Shown here piece by piece: positions 15,356 through 23,453 of a DNA stretch of 64,000 nucleotides. The translations under genes were made by a program, and so were the position numbers. Source of the DNA: Aneurinibacillus uraniidurans (GTDB lineage: Bacteria > Bacillota > Bacilli > Aneurinibacillales > Aneurinibacillaceae); the NCBI RefSeq assembly GCF_028471905.1, contig NZ_CP116902.1:2020501-2084500 (forward strand). The letters run 5' to 3'. The notes under the pieces were generated by a model that was given only the letters and a program-made list of their open reading frames with translations, was not told the origin of the DNA and searched no databases. Each line of letters opens with the position of its first letter. Position 1 is the stretch's first letter.

Positions 15356-16132
15356 TTAATTCTTCATAGAGTGCTTATTGAGGTAATGATACAGGTTCCC
15401 AACAAACAATCCGATAAACAAGTACGTAAGTCCACCGAAAAGTCCGTAAATAATAGTTCCCGAGAGCGCCACGAGACATCCGAAAATAACTTGTTTTTTA
15501 TATGTTGCTGGAGAAGTTGGCGGATCTGTAAGCATAAAAAAGCCGAAAAATAAAGCCGCGTTGATAAATGGTGGGCGAAGTGCATCTGGTGCATCCCCTA
15601 TATGCAGTTGACCCATAAGAAACAATAAGACAAAAAGAGTAGCAAAAAATGAAAAAACTTGAGGATATTTATTCACTTTCCCGGTTACCAAGTATCCCCC
15701 AATCAAAAGCAAAATAATCGTCCATACAGGAAGGTCTCCAAAAGCTCCCCACCAGCTTTGTCCTGTATGAAAAATAAAGATAGATACGAGCAAACCAAGG
15801 GCCGCCGGATTAAAAATCGGCTTTTTCTTATACACCAGAAGATGCTTGGATACGATAGCAATCATGGCAGTTCCTGCGACAATAGGCCATGGTGTAGTAA
15901 CGCTTAAGATTAATGAAATGATGAGCCCAGTAATAATAGTTCCGTCCTTGCTGCTTTTTCTGTTTGTAAACGTGCAGTACAGATAGTCTACAGCTAATGC
16001 TACACCGACAGCGATAAGTCCATTCAATATGCCTGTCGTATTTTTTGACCCGATAGAAGCGATAATTAGATAAGAGACCATGGCAATGGTCACATAGCTC
16101 TTTGGTGTAGTAGTCCATTTCTTCCCTGCCAT
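15356..16132 (-). CDS. RnfD/NqrB-like membrane protein
   Basis: A 258-residue protein with about nine hydrophobic helices. Family marks of NQR2/RnfD/RnfE proteins are visible: KHLLVYKKKPIFNPAALGL (about residues 93-111) and MLTDPPTSPATYKKQ (about 200-214). RnfD and NqrB hold a covalent FMN on a Thr in an S/D-GAT loop that normally follows the NPAA-G segment; no such GAT loop is seen here, and the protein is shorter than the usual 320-350 residues. It may therefore be a membrane partner that passes electrons or binds flavin non-covalently. It starts 6 bases after GGAGGG, immediately behind apbE. Confidence 0.8.
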   Translation of the reverse strand: MAGKKWTTTPKSYVTIAMVSYLIIASIGSKNTTGILNGLIAVGVALAVDYLYCTFTNRKSSKDGTIITGLIISLILSVTTPWPIVAGTAMIAIVSKHLLVYKKKPIFNPAALGLLVSIFIFHTGQSWWGAFGDLPVWTIILLLIGGYLVTGKVNKYPQVFSFFATLFVLLFLMGQLHIGDAPDALRPPFINAALFFGFFMLTDPPTSPATYKKQVIFGCLVALSGTIIYGLFGGLTYLFIGLFVGNLYHYLNKHSMKN

Positions 16133-17014
16133 TTAAATCCCTCCGACTTTACTAATTTGTAATTCAGGTGTAATAAGAAATCCCTTTAGATTGAGCTCTT
16201 TCAGGAGACTTCTCCCCTTTTTTACACCTAACAGAAAGGAAACAGTTGAAAAAGCATCTGCCATCATCGCAAATGGTGCGATCACACTACAGCTAGTCCA
16301 CTCATTAGGGGATTGTTTGGTTTTCGGGTTCACTAAATGATGCGAACCTAGTCTGTTCGGATTCCTTCTTTCGTAGCTTCCGGATGTACAGATTGCTTCA
16401 TCAGAAATTTTAATACTCCCTATGATTGTGTCTTTTTGCTGCGGATGCTGGATGCCGATGTTCCATGGATCGCCGTTTTGATCCACTCCGCCTGCAAATA
16501 GATCACCACCAGCATTGACCACGAATCCATCAAATTCCTTCAATTCTTTTGCAGCCAAATCGATGGCAAACCCTTTAGCTACAGCTCCTAAATCGATTAC
16601 TAAAGGTTTTCGTAAGGTTAATGTATGTGTTTGTGGATTTAAAACGATATCTTGATAACTAACCGAAGCGGAAGAAGGGCTTTCTATAATCTTTCCTGTT
16701 ACATAATGACGATTAAATCCACCCTCTTCCATTATTTTTCCTACAGTAGGATCGAATAGTCCCTCTGTCAGTTTGGCTATTTCAATAGCAAAGAAAAGAG
16801 GTTCAAAGAGAAACGGACTGATTTCAACGGGTGTACCTACTTTTTGGCATGCCTGCATTAATTCGCTTGAAGAAGTAAAACGGCTGCATGCCTGCTCTAC
16901 CTTTTGAAAAGCATGAAAAGCACGATTGATTTTTGCTTCTGTTTCTTCCCTTGATTTCCGCGTAACTACCTGTATATCTACAACTGTATCCATATACAAT
17001 TTTGTTTTCTTCAT
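16133..17014 (-). CDS. apbE: FAD:protein FMN transferase (ApbE family)
   Basis: A 293-residue protein with ApbE features: MDTVVDIQVV at the start, FDPTVGKIMEEGG, the metal/FAD segment IDLGAVAKGFAIDLAA (about residues 152-167), FVVNAGGDLFAGG, then HHLVNPKTKQ and ADAFSTVSFLLG. ApbE enzymes transfer FMN from FAD to a Thr or Ser of target proteins, usually in S-GA-T motifs. The gene immediately upstream in the operon encodes just such a target. The start chosen (MKKTKLYMD) lies 4 bases after the FMN-binding gene. No lipobox or signal peptide is seen, unlike many exported ApbE proteins. Confidence 0.92.
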   Translation of the reverse strand: MKKTKLYMDTVVDIQVVTRKSREETEAKINRAFHAFQKVEQACSRFTSSSELMQACQKVGTPVEISPFLFEPLFFAIEIAKLTEGLFDPTVGKIMEEGGFNRHYVTGKIIESPSSASVSYQDIVLNPQTHTLTLRKPLVIDLGAVAKGFAIDLAAKELKEFDGFVVNAGGDLFAGGVDQNGDPWNIGIQHPQQKDTIIGSIKISDEAICTSGSYERRNPNRLGSHHLVNPKTKQSPNEWTSCSVIAPFAMMADAFSTVSFLLGVKKGRSLLKELNLKGFLITPELQISKVGGI

Positions 17015-17018
17015 TTTG

Positions 17019-17477
17019 TTAACCTGCCACATTTTTTGCTTGATAAAGTGCGTCTTGTACAGCATCTTCAAAAGCTTTTGTACTATAAGTAGCTCCTGAA
17101 ACATTCGTCACCTTGGCACTTTGATTTTGTACTACTTCATTGGGCAGTTCGACAATATCACTTTCTGAATAATGCATCTCAAAATTACTAATTTCTACAT
17201 TTATAACTTTATCGTTCTTTATTGTTACGGCCACATCAATCGATCCGCGTCTGTTCGTTCCTGTTCCGATATATGTGCCATTTTTATATAAACTCTTTGG
17301 TGTTCTATTGATGACTTTATTGTTATTGGATTTATGGTATTTTTGTACGTTATTTGCTATATGTTGCATGGGTTGATCAATGGCTGCCTGGGTATCTGTA
17401 CTAACATAATCAGCAGCGTAAATGGCTGCGATCGCCGTTGAACAAAGGATTACCCATTTTTTGTCCATTTTCTTCAT
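17019..17477 (-). CDS. Membrane-anchored FMN-binding domain protein
   Basis: A 152-residue protein with an N-terminal hydrophobic anchor (about residues 8-24) and an extracytoplasmic FMN-binding domain. The domain shows YKNGTYIGTGTNRRGSIDVAV and NVEISNFEMHYSESD, ending with VSGATYSTKAFEDAVQDAL, where the Thr of SGAT (about residue 128) is the expected covalent FMN site, as in RnfG and NqrC. It is the first gene of an operon with apbE, the RnfD-like gene and a TCS. I infer that ApbE loads it with FMN and that it carries electrons at the outer face of the membrane. The electron donor and acceptor are unknown. Confidence 0.88.
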   Translation of the reverse strand: MKKMDKKWVILCSTAIAAIYAADYVSTDTQAAIDQPMQHIANNVQKYHKSNNNKVINRTPKSLYKNGTYIGTGTNRRGSIDVAVTIKNDKVINVEISNFEMHYSESDIVELPNEVVQNQSAKVTNVSGATYSTKAFEDAVQDALYQAKNVAG

Positions 17478-17524
17478 TTGAAATTCCTCCTACCTTACTT
17501 TCTATTTACTGGAGCAGTATAGCT

Positions 17525-17550
17525 AGTCAATATTAGAATTTTTTTAGAAT
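17525..17550 (-). promoter_or_regulatory. 11-bp-spaced direct repeat and -35-like element before the flavin operon
   Basis: TTAGAAT occurs at 17533-17539 and 17544-17550, one DNA turn apart, the arrangement bound by OmpR/PhoB-type dimers. A TTGACT (minus strand, 17525-17530) follows directly. No good -10 was found at the right distance, so activator-dependence is possible. The binding role is inference. Confidence 0.45.
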
Positions 17551-17654
17551 CAGTACTACATACAGTCGCTTTTCAACGTGGTTGAAACAGCATTGAATGA
17601 ACTAGGTTGCAAGCTCTTTATGGATGATATGTAACTATTATTTCTTGACCAAAA

Positions 17655-17697
17655 TAAAAAAAGTAGTTATGTTCATGTTACTGTAGAACATAACTAC
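17655..17697 (-). terminator. Hairpin terminator
   Basis: A perfect 12-bp stem GTAGTTATGTTC (17663-17674) with GAACATAACTAC (17686-17697). On the minus strand it is followed by seven T. It is a second terminator behind the 62-residue gene. Confidence 0.75.
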
Positions 17698-17784
17698 CCG
17701 GGGGCATGTCTCACAAAAAAGTGACATAATTTTTATTATGTTAATTAGAAAACCAATATAAAATATAATTATTTCCTCCATACT

Positions 17785-17812
17785 AAAAGAAGGCGGCTTA
17801 CCTAGCCGCCTC
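17785..17812 (-). terminator. GC-rich terminator of the 62-residue gene
   Basis: GGCGGCT-TACCT-AGCCGCC (17792-17810) with TTCTTTT on the minus strand. It is almost the same hairpin as at 6314-6332. Confidence 0.8.
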
Positions 17813-17819
17813 TAATCCA

Positions 17820-18008
17820 TTAGTCTTTATCACGTGGTTGTAGCACTATATTTAATATGCCATCATTCTGCACAATTCCCACTTGGTATGTACGGCTTTC
17901 TTCATCCGTCACCATATTTCCATCCATGCCCTCTATCTTCTTTTCGATTTCGGACTTAGGCTCCTGTCGCGCTAGATTCATGACCTGGTCTCCCTTATTT
18001 TCGTTCAT
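17820..18008 (-). CDS. 62-residue acidic protein of unknown function
   Basis: A small protein with a strong ribosome site (AAGGAGGGAAAG, 3-4 bases to ATG) and a terminator right behind its stop. The N-terminal half is charged and helical (SEIEKKIEGMDG); the second half looks like a beta hairpin (RTYQVGIVQNDGILNIVLQ). It has no Cys and no membrane segment. I do not recognise it. It stands alone between the terminator and a pseudogene region. Confidence 0.6.
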   Translation of the reverse strand: MNENKGDQVMNLARQEPKSEIEKKIEGMDGNMVTDEESRTYQVGIVQNDGILNIVLQPRDKD

Positions 18009-18049
18009 GTCTTTCCCTCCTTACATTTTTCACATAAACCCGTAAGCAT

Positions 18050-18433
18050 TCACATACACACGGGTAGCATAAATACTATGACTTTTATAGTATCCCCGCG
18101 ATTATAATGTTTAATAAAAAAATCTCTGTCGACTCCGATTATTCGAAACCCACACTTTTGATAAAGAGCTAACTGTCCGATGCTTGAGTTTCCTGTTCCA
18201 ATTTCGACTGTTTCTGGTCTAGTCGGGAGCAAGACATACACTCCTATGATTCGATCATCGACTTTAGAAACAAAGCACTGACCTCGCTGGATATAGTTTT
18301 TAATGATTTCCTCCGAAGGATCAGCTTGAAGCATTAGTTGCATAGGAAGTTTATCTTTTAGATGTAGCTGTTGTCTGAGGTACACATAAAAGCGAACGTT
18401 CATTAAATTGTGTTCCATATGCTGTACGGTCAA
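18050..18433 (-). pseudogene. GNAT acetyltransferase with internal deletion
   Basis: The frame carries two pieces of a Bacillus-type GNAT acetyltransferase: LMLQADPSEEIIKNYIQRGQ with IGVYVLLPTRPETVEI, and GTGNSSIGQLALYQKCGF with DRDFFIKHYN. In intact members about 35 residues lie between VE and IEIGTGNSS, including the acetyl-CoA-binding Q/R-x-x-G-x-G/A loop. Here VEI joins directly to GTGNSS (near 18205), as if recombination between two VEI-coding stretches deleted the core. The N-terminus is replaced by flagellin sequence in another frame and the C-terminus is degenerate. It cannot bind acetyl-CoA in the usual way. Confidence 0.75.
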
Positions 18434-18716
18434 TTACTTTACATAACTGTGTCATCTCTTGCTGAAGACCGTTCCTGTCTTCAGGCGTTAGCGTGTCGTT
18501 TGCTGCTTGTATTGTAAGCCCTCTCATTCGTTGTAGATTATCATGGATTGTCCCTAGTGCTCCTTCTACTGTTTGGATGAGAGAAATCCCATCCTGAACG
18601 TTGCGCTGCGCTTGTGTAAGTCCCTGGATTTGTGCATGCATCTTTTTTGAAATAGATAAACCTGCTGCATCATCTGCAGCTCCATTGATATGAAGTTCAG
18701 AAGAAAGGTTTTTCAT
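18351..18716 (-). pseudogene. Truncated flagellin fragment
   Basis: The frame matches the conserved N-terminal region of flagellin: [20 protein letters not shown], then [35 protein letters not shown] and [10 protein letters not shown]. About 40 residues normally preceding it, needed for export and polymerisation, are missing (a stop lies just upstream), and everything after residue about 110 is lost. Homology ends near 18385, where the sequence passes into the acetyltransferase remnant in another frame. Confidence 0.8.
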
Positions 18717-18866
18717 GGCCTTTTTTCATGTCGGAGTTATATAAATGTGTTTTCTTCCGCCCTTACTTTTGTAACTATATTTAATTTTTACAACAATTGT
18801 ATTATATTTATTTTACTATCTGAAATATAATCGTTGCAGTGAATATAAGAGATGAGGGGGGCATAT

Positions 18867-20147
18867 ATGATTGGAATCCGCGCATTATTATTAAACACAC
18901 TTATTATTATTGCCTCTATTCTTTTATATCAAGTAAGTTGGTCTGATAAGAGGAAGTCGGAAGTACACAATACGTTATTCATTTCGTTACTGGCTGCAAT
19001 AGCTGTTGTTTTATGTATGACGTTCCCTTTTCGTTTTTTTGAAGGATATATTTATGATTTACGATTTATTCCAATTTTTTTAAGTCTGTTTTACGGTGGA
19101 TATAGAAGCTTGTTTTTTGTTAGTATCGTCTATATGGGTTACCGGTATTATTTAGGAGGAGTCGGGTTTTACGCTTCGGTCACTGTATACGGTATATTCA
19201 TTCCGCTATTAATTTTCTTAAAAGCGTTTTATGCGGTATATTTCAGAAGAGGAAAAATTATTTTTGGAGTTCTCTTTTCTTTAAGCTATTCTGTTACTTT
19301 TTCTGCATTTGCAATATGGGATCAAATACATAAAGTCAATACAGTTACAAATACCCTTCTTGAATTTACTTCCATCTATATTGTTATCAACATGCTGACA
19401 ATGTGGATATCCATTTATTTAATAGAAGAAATGATTCAAAATAAAAGAATAAGACAAGAAATCCAACGAGCAGAAAAAATGTATATCGTCGGTGAACTTG
19501 CGGCTGCTATGGCGCATGAGATCCGCAATCCTATTACGGTTATACAAGGGTTCACCCAGCTATTTATCAAAAATCAGATTCCAGAAAATAAAAGGGCAGA
19601 GTATTTGCAGCTCGTGGTTGAAGAATTAGGCAGAGTAGAATTGATTATCACGGAATATTTGTCGCTTGCTAAGCCAGAAAAAGAGGCAAAAACACAAATC
19701 GAAATGGGAGAACTTGTTCGTGAAGTCATTATGATTATTGAACCTTTTGGGTTATTGAAAAACGTAGAAATACAGAGTGCAGTCCCATCCCCTCTCTATT
19801 TGTCTGCTGATCCGGTCAAAATAAAGCAATGTTTGATTAATATCATGAAAAATGGAATTGAAGCGATAGAGGGGAATGGGGTATTACGGATTCATGTAGA
19901 GAAGAAAAACAACGATCTTGTGATTGAAATTCATGATACAGGGATAGGGATGACACCCGAAGAAACCAGTCAACTGGGCATGCCATTTTATTCAACAAAA
20001 AAGAAAGGGACTGGACTGGGTACCATGATTTCTTATCGAATTGTCGAGGGATTAAACGGAAGAATAAACGTAACAAGTGAAAAAGGAAAAGGAACGTGTT
20101 TTTCTATTATCCTTCCCGCAAGTCATGAAGACGAGCTACTATGCTAG
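18867..20147 (+). CDS. Orphan sensor histidine kinase with 5TM (LytS/KinB-like) sensor
   Basis: A 426-residue kinase. The N-terminal half (residues 1-195) holds about six hydrophobic helices including a 5TMR-LYT-type segment (YDLRFIPIFLSLFYGGYRS, YMGYRYYLGGVG). The H-box is AAAMAHEIRNPITVIQGF, with His near 217, of the HPK4-like type used by KinB and other sporulation kinases. A HATPase domain follows with NIMKNGIEAI, DTGIGMTPEE and GTGLGTMI. There is no response regulator next to it, as is usual for phosphorelay kinases feeding Spo0F. The start MIGIR is placed 6 bases after GAGGGG. A role in sporulation onset is inference. Confidence 0.9.
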   Translation: MIGIRALLLNTLIIIASILLYQVSWSDKRKSEVHNTLFISLLAAIAVVLCMTFPFRFFEGYIYDLRFIPIFLSLFYGGYRSLFFVSIVYMGYRYYLGGVGFYASVTVYGIFIPLLIFLKAFYAVYFRRGKIIFGVLFSLSYSVTFSAFAIWDQIHKVNTVTNTLLEFTSIYIVINMLTMWISIYLIEEMIQNKRIRQEIQRAEKMYIVGELAAAMAHEIRNPITVIQGFTQLFIKNQIPENKRAEYLQLVVEELGRVELIITEYLSLAKPEKEAKTQIEMGELVREVIMIIEPFGLLKNVEIQSAVPSPLYLSADPVKIKQCLINIMKNGIEAIEGNGVLRIHVEKKNNDLVIEIHDTGIGMTPEETSQLGMPFYSTKKKGTGLGTMISYRIVEGLNGRINVTSEKGKGTCFSIILPASHEDELLC

Positions 20148-20166
20148 GTAGCTCGTCTTCATTTTT
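20127..20166 (+). terminator. Terminator overlapping the kinase stop codon
   Basis: A perfect 13-bp stem (20127-20139 with 20148-20160) whose loop holds the stop codon TAG (20145-20147), followed by ATTTTT. Coding and termination signals share the same bases. Confidence 0.85.
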
Positions 20167-20340
20167 ACGATGAACGAATGTCGAATACTCCAAAGAGCGA
20201 CCTTGTAAACTATGATGTACTTCTACAGTAAACCAGTTAATCTATTACCCATTTTTAACGGATTTTAAGACATATGATAGTCGCCCATCCAGACAATTGC
20301 GCATATCCTATCCTGAAAATTTATGTTGGGAGGTTTGTTC

Positions 20341-21147
20341 ATGTCTGATGGATTTGTTGCCCGATCATTAGATGAAATTCGTTTCTGGTCCCGTATTATG
20401 AAAGAACACTCGTTCTTTATTACACTCGGTCTGCGTTGTGAGGATACTCAGCTAATAAATGAAGCACAACAATTTTTTCGTATCTTTGAACAAATTGAAA
20501 ACCAGTCACATGCGCTTACGTTAAATACCGATCCCCTACAGATGGCACAATTCAATGCCGAGGTTTATAATGCCGTCTCCCATATTTGGGCTTATAAGAG
20601 AAAACTTCTCGGTCTTATTTTGCATTGCAAGTTGGCGGGAGCTAATTTATTTCCATTACTCATTGATCATATAAGCAGGGAAGCAAACTACTTTAGAAAC
20701 AGACTGTTACAGTTGAACCAAGGGCAATTGGAACCTTTGCCAGATGCCATCATTGATGAAAACGTATTTTTCTTGCGTATTATGGCTGATCATGCGAAAT
20801 TTATTGGCCATCTCTTGGACCCGTCAGAACGAAAACTTGTTGAGCAAGCACAAGATTTCAGTCGTGATTTTGATCAATTATTATTTCAAGCAGTAGATTT
20901 GGATTCGATGCGTCCACAATCACAAACCCATCCTCTGCTTAGCCAATTTCTTGACCAAAATAGAGTTTCTGTAAAATCTCTTCGCGATTTTAAAAAGACA
21001 GCCCGTGATTTAATTGAAGCTTGTCGTATTAAGAGTATTATCCATCCGCTGTTGGCCGACCATGTATTCCGTGAAGCAGAGAGATTCTTGGAGATTATCG
21101 ATATGTTTGAAATGGCTCTAGCAGGAAAGCCTTCTGCCAGTAAATGA
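20341..21147 (+). CDS. DUF2935 protein
   Basis: A 268-residue, all-helical protein with two similar halves: SLDEIRFWSRIMKEHSFFI (about residues 9-27) and DENVFFLRIMADHAKFIGHL (about 140-159), each with an acidic-His pair and a later EA/RE-x-FxxF pair. This is the DUF2935 pattern of Bacillales and Clostridia, a ferritin-like or hemerythrin-like four-helix fold whose role is unknown. The conserved E, H and D residues suggest metal binding (inference). The start follows GGGAGG. It is monocistronic, followed by the YmaF gene on the same strand. Confidence 0.82.
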   Translation: MSDGFVARSLDEIRFWSRIMKEHSFFITLGLRCEDTQLINEAQQFFRIFEQIENQSHALTLNTDPLQMAQFNAEVYNAVSHIWAYKRKLLGLILHCKLAGANLFPLLIDHISREANYFRNRLLQLNQGQLEPLPDAIIDENVFFLRIMADHAKFIGHLLDPSERKLVEQAQDFSRDFDQLLFQAVDLDSMRPQSQTHPLLSQFLDQNRVSVKSLRDFKKTARDLIEACRIKSIIHPLLADHVFREAERFLEIIDMFEMALAGKPSASK

Positions 21148-21244
21148 TTAACCATTTTCATTTCCTTTGGGCTACTACCTAATCCAAAAGTAGACTTTTG
21201 CATAGAGTATGATATACGTCTACTGTAAGGAGTGAATTCATACT

Positions 21245-21580
21245 ATGGCTATAAATAACAACAGTGCGACTCATGGATTTGTCCCCGGCCACAATCACGG
21301 CTCTGTCACCTATACCTCTATAGATCGTGACCATGTCCATCAATGTTTAGATGTAACTCATCCAGCGATTCCTACCCCGGATGGCTCACACATTCATTAC
21401 ACGGAAGGCTATGTACTGTTTGAAAGTGGACATATTCACTATTACAAAGCTCATTCCAGCCCTGCCATTCCTGTTGGAGATGGAAGACACGTTCATTATT
21501 ATGACTTTTATACATCCGTGAACGCTGGACATCGACATCGTATTGCAGGCGTTGATATGCCAGCCCCAGGAAGCGCTTGA
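21245..21580 (+). CDS. YmaF-family His-rich protein
   Basis: A 111-residue protein of the YmaF family (named after Bacillus subtilis YmaF). It has many spaced HxH motifs: GHNHG, DHVHQ, SHIHY, GHIHYY, RHVHYY and GHRHR, arranged as repeating units of about 25 residues. There is no signal peptide or membrane segment. The regular histidine pairs suggest metal binding, but no function is established for the family. The ribosome site AAGGAG lies 12 bases before ATG. It ends at a strong shared terminator. Confidence 0.88.
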   Translation: MAINNNSATHGFVPGHNHGSVTYTSIDRDHVHQCLDVTHPAIPTPDGSHIHYTEGYVLFESGHIHYYKAHSSPAIPVGDGRHVHYYDFYTSVNAGHRHRIAGVDMPAPGSA

Positions 21581-21581
21581 C

Positions 21582-21626
21582 AAATGGAGTCGGGAAAACG
21601 AATACACCGTTTTCCCGACTCCATTT
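21582..21626. terminator. Strong bidirectional terminator
   Basis: A perfect 19-bp stem (21582-21600 with 21608-21626) with A/T runs on both sides. It closes ymaF (+) and the puc cluster (-). Confidence 0.9.
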
Positions 21627-22249
21627 TAGAATGAAAAGTACTCTTCCTCTGTATCTACATCATGAAATTCCCTTGCATCCTCATACTCAATTGTTATTCC
21701 TTCAAAAGCTGCACCTTTTCGTAACAACTGACGCGCTCCCTTATCTCCCTGCATTTTCAAAAGAACCGGAAAAAGCTGATTAGAAAACAAAATAGGCGGC
21801 CTGAGTATCTCTTGATAGCTTGCAGCCACATAGTCACATTGCTTATTTTCTCGCAAACTCTTTTTATAATGAAAAATAAGTTCATTTATCATCTCGCAGG
21901 AGACAAATGGCTGATCCGCAAGCAGAATCATCACGGCCTTCGCCTCTCCCCTTTGTGCTTCCTGTAAGCCACACCGGAGAGAATACGCCTGCCCTTGAGA
22001 GGCTGTCGCACACGGAATCGAACACCACTTTTCACATAAGGGGGAGACTAAAAGCGAAGGATCTATCCAATCAAGCGAATCCTCTTCTTTTGTTACCACT
22101 AGTATACGATCAAGCTGCGACATAAGCGCTGTATGAAGGGCCAAACTCCCAAGGGGCATGCTCCCTAAAGGAAGCAAAAGCTTATCAAAACCCATGCGAC
22201 TGCTTTTACCTGCCGCAAGATAAATGCCAAAAATCCCTCCGTTATTCAT
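21626..22249 (-). CDS. pucB: MobA/MocA-like nucleotidyltransferase for the xanthine dehydrogenase cofactor (PucB type)
   Basis: A 207-residue nucleotidyltransferase of the NTP_transf_3 fold: IYLAAGKSSRMGFDKLLLP (about residues 9-27) is the nucleotide-binding start, VMILLADQPFVS (about 106-117) carries the metal-binding Asp, and RPPILFS follows. This matches MocA (molybdopterin cytidylyltransferase) and Bacillus PucB, needed to make the dinucleotide molybdenum cofactor. It overlaps the pucA stop by 4 bases (ATGA). Some loops, such as the second GD motif, look divergent (GDKGAR is present). Assignment rests on fold plus context. Confidence 0.83.
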   Translation of the reverse strand: MNNGGIFGIYLAAGKSSRMGFDKLLLPLGSMPLGSLALHTALMSQLDRILVVTKEEDSLDWIDPSLLVSPLCEKWCSIPCATASQGQAYSLRCGLQEAQRGEAKAVMILLADQPFVSCEMINELIFHYKKSLRENKQCDYVAASYQEILRPPILFSNQLFPVLLKMQGDKGARQLLRKGAAFEGITIEYEDAREFHDVDTEEEYFSF

Positions 22250-23268
22250 GGAGAAACCGCCTTTTTCATGCCCTGTTGTCTTAGCACACTGATTACATCA
22301 GCAAGAATACTGATCGCAATTTCCTCCGGTCCCTCGGCACCAATGGGTAGCCCCACCGGAGAATGAATCCAGTGCGGTAGATCTGCCCCATCGAGCAAAC
22401 GTGCTGTCCGCTTACGCGGGCCTAGAATTCCTAGATAACACACTTCTTTTTTCATTAGCCATCGAAGGAGTTCCTTATCCCGGCCAAAATGGTGGGTCAT
22501 AATAATTACGGAGTCAAAAGGAGTTAACACAAGTTTCTCCATAATTTCAGTTGGAAAGCCAAGCAAAAGCATATCAGCAGTAGGAAAATGGGCGCTACTA
22601 CATAAAGCAGGCCGCCAATCGGATACGATGACTGAAAATCCTGTATCAGCTGCAAAAGAAGCAAGTGGTTTCGCATCCATACCTGCTCCAAAAATAATGA
22701 ACCGCGATTTCGGCCAAAAACGATGAATGTAGGAATAAGATGATAATTCAGGAATATACTCCATCCCGCTTTTTTGCTGATGCTTCAATTGAACAGGAAT
22801 TTCTCCCTGCCATTCCCCAAATGTTTGCTCATGATCGGTTATGAATACATAATCCGAAACAGATAAATCAGGGGTTAATTTTTTCACTACTATTACCGGC
22901 ATTCCGCTATCAAGATACCGCTTCAATGTACCAAGATGTTCGCGTAGATTATGGTCGATTGGCTCCAGAAGCACACGAATCACTCCATTACACCCGGCTC
23001 CCTGCCCCCAGGATAAATCATCCTCCGCCCGCATATCAAAAACAAGGCTGCATGGGGTTCCTTCGTCAAAGATTTCATCCATTCGAGCCGCCAGATCTAC
23101 TTCCAAACATCCTGCACTAAGCACGCCTATATGGGCACCGCTTTCTTGAAATAACATGGAAGTTCCTTCTTTTCGGTATGCCGAACCTTCTACATGGATA
23201 ATCGTTGCGAGTGCACTTCTTTCGCTTGAATGTTTTATCGCTTCCAGAATACGATGAATATCATCCAT
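22246..23268 (-). CDS. pucA: XdhC-type molybdenum cofactor insertion protein (PucA)
   Basis: A 340-residue XdhC/CoxI-family protein. The N-terminal XdhC_CoxI domain has ALATIIHVEGSAYRKEGTSM (about residues 18-37) and SAGCLEVDLAARMDEI. The C-terminal Rossmann-type domain has RFIIFGAGMDAKPLASFAAD (about 190-209), VIVSDWRPALC, and LGILGPRKRTARLLD. XdhC proteins sulfurate and insert the molybdenum cofactor into xanthine dehydrogenase. It is paired with pucB downstream. The structural subunits pucDCE lie beyond an opposite-strand FUSC gene, so the two groups have separate promoters. Confidence 0.9.
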   Translation of the reverse strand: MDDIHRILEAIKHSSERSALATIIHVEGSAYRKEGTSMLFQESGAHIGVLSAGCLEVDLAARMDEIFDEGTPCSLVFDMRAEDDLSWGQGAGCNGVIRVLLEPIDHNLREHLGTLKRYLDSGMPVIVVKKLTPDLSVSDYVFITDHEQTFGEWQGEIPVQLKHQQKSGMEYIPELSSYSYIHRFWPKSRFIIFGAGMDAKPLASFAADTGFSVIVSDWRPALCSSAHFPTADMLLLGFPTEIMEKLVLTPFDSVIIMTHHFGRDKELLRWLMKKEVCYLGILGPRKRTARLLDGADLPHWIHSPVGLPIGAEGPEEIAISILADVISVLRQQGMKKAVSP

Positions 23269-23453
23269 TACGGTTATACCTCCCTTCCTGCATGAGCAGT
23301 TGGTTCAGACAACGATCGAAAACTCCCCACATTCCAAAGTTACTCTACGGAAAAAATCCTGGTTTAATCGGACGTTTAAGGCACATGATAATTACGTAAA
23401 CGGCCGCAATTATGTTAAGGATGCGTTTTTTGGGGGAAGGGGGTTTTAAGCCA

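Larger units (their letters stand above)
17551..17819. other. Intergenic region with two minus-strand hairpins
   Basis: No gene seen. A 23-codon plus-strand stretch ending at 17631 has no start signal and matches nothing I know. The region holds the two terminators at 17663-17697 and 17792-17810. Confidence 0.5.

Noticed and set aside
17551-17640. Short plus-strand frame ending at 17631
   Set aside because: No start codon with ribosome site and no recognisable similarity; too short to support.
18351-18433. Reading the acetyltransferase or flagellin frame as a working gene
   Set aside because: The acetyltransferase lacks its acetyl-CoA loop and the flagellin lacks both ends; they overlap in different frames.
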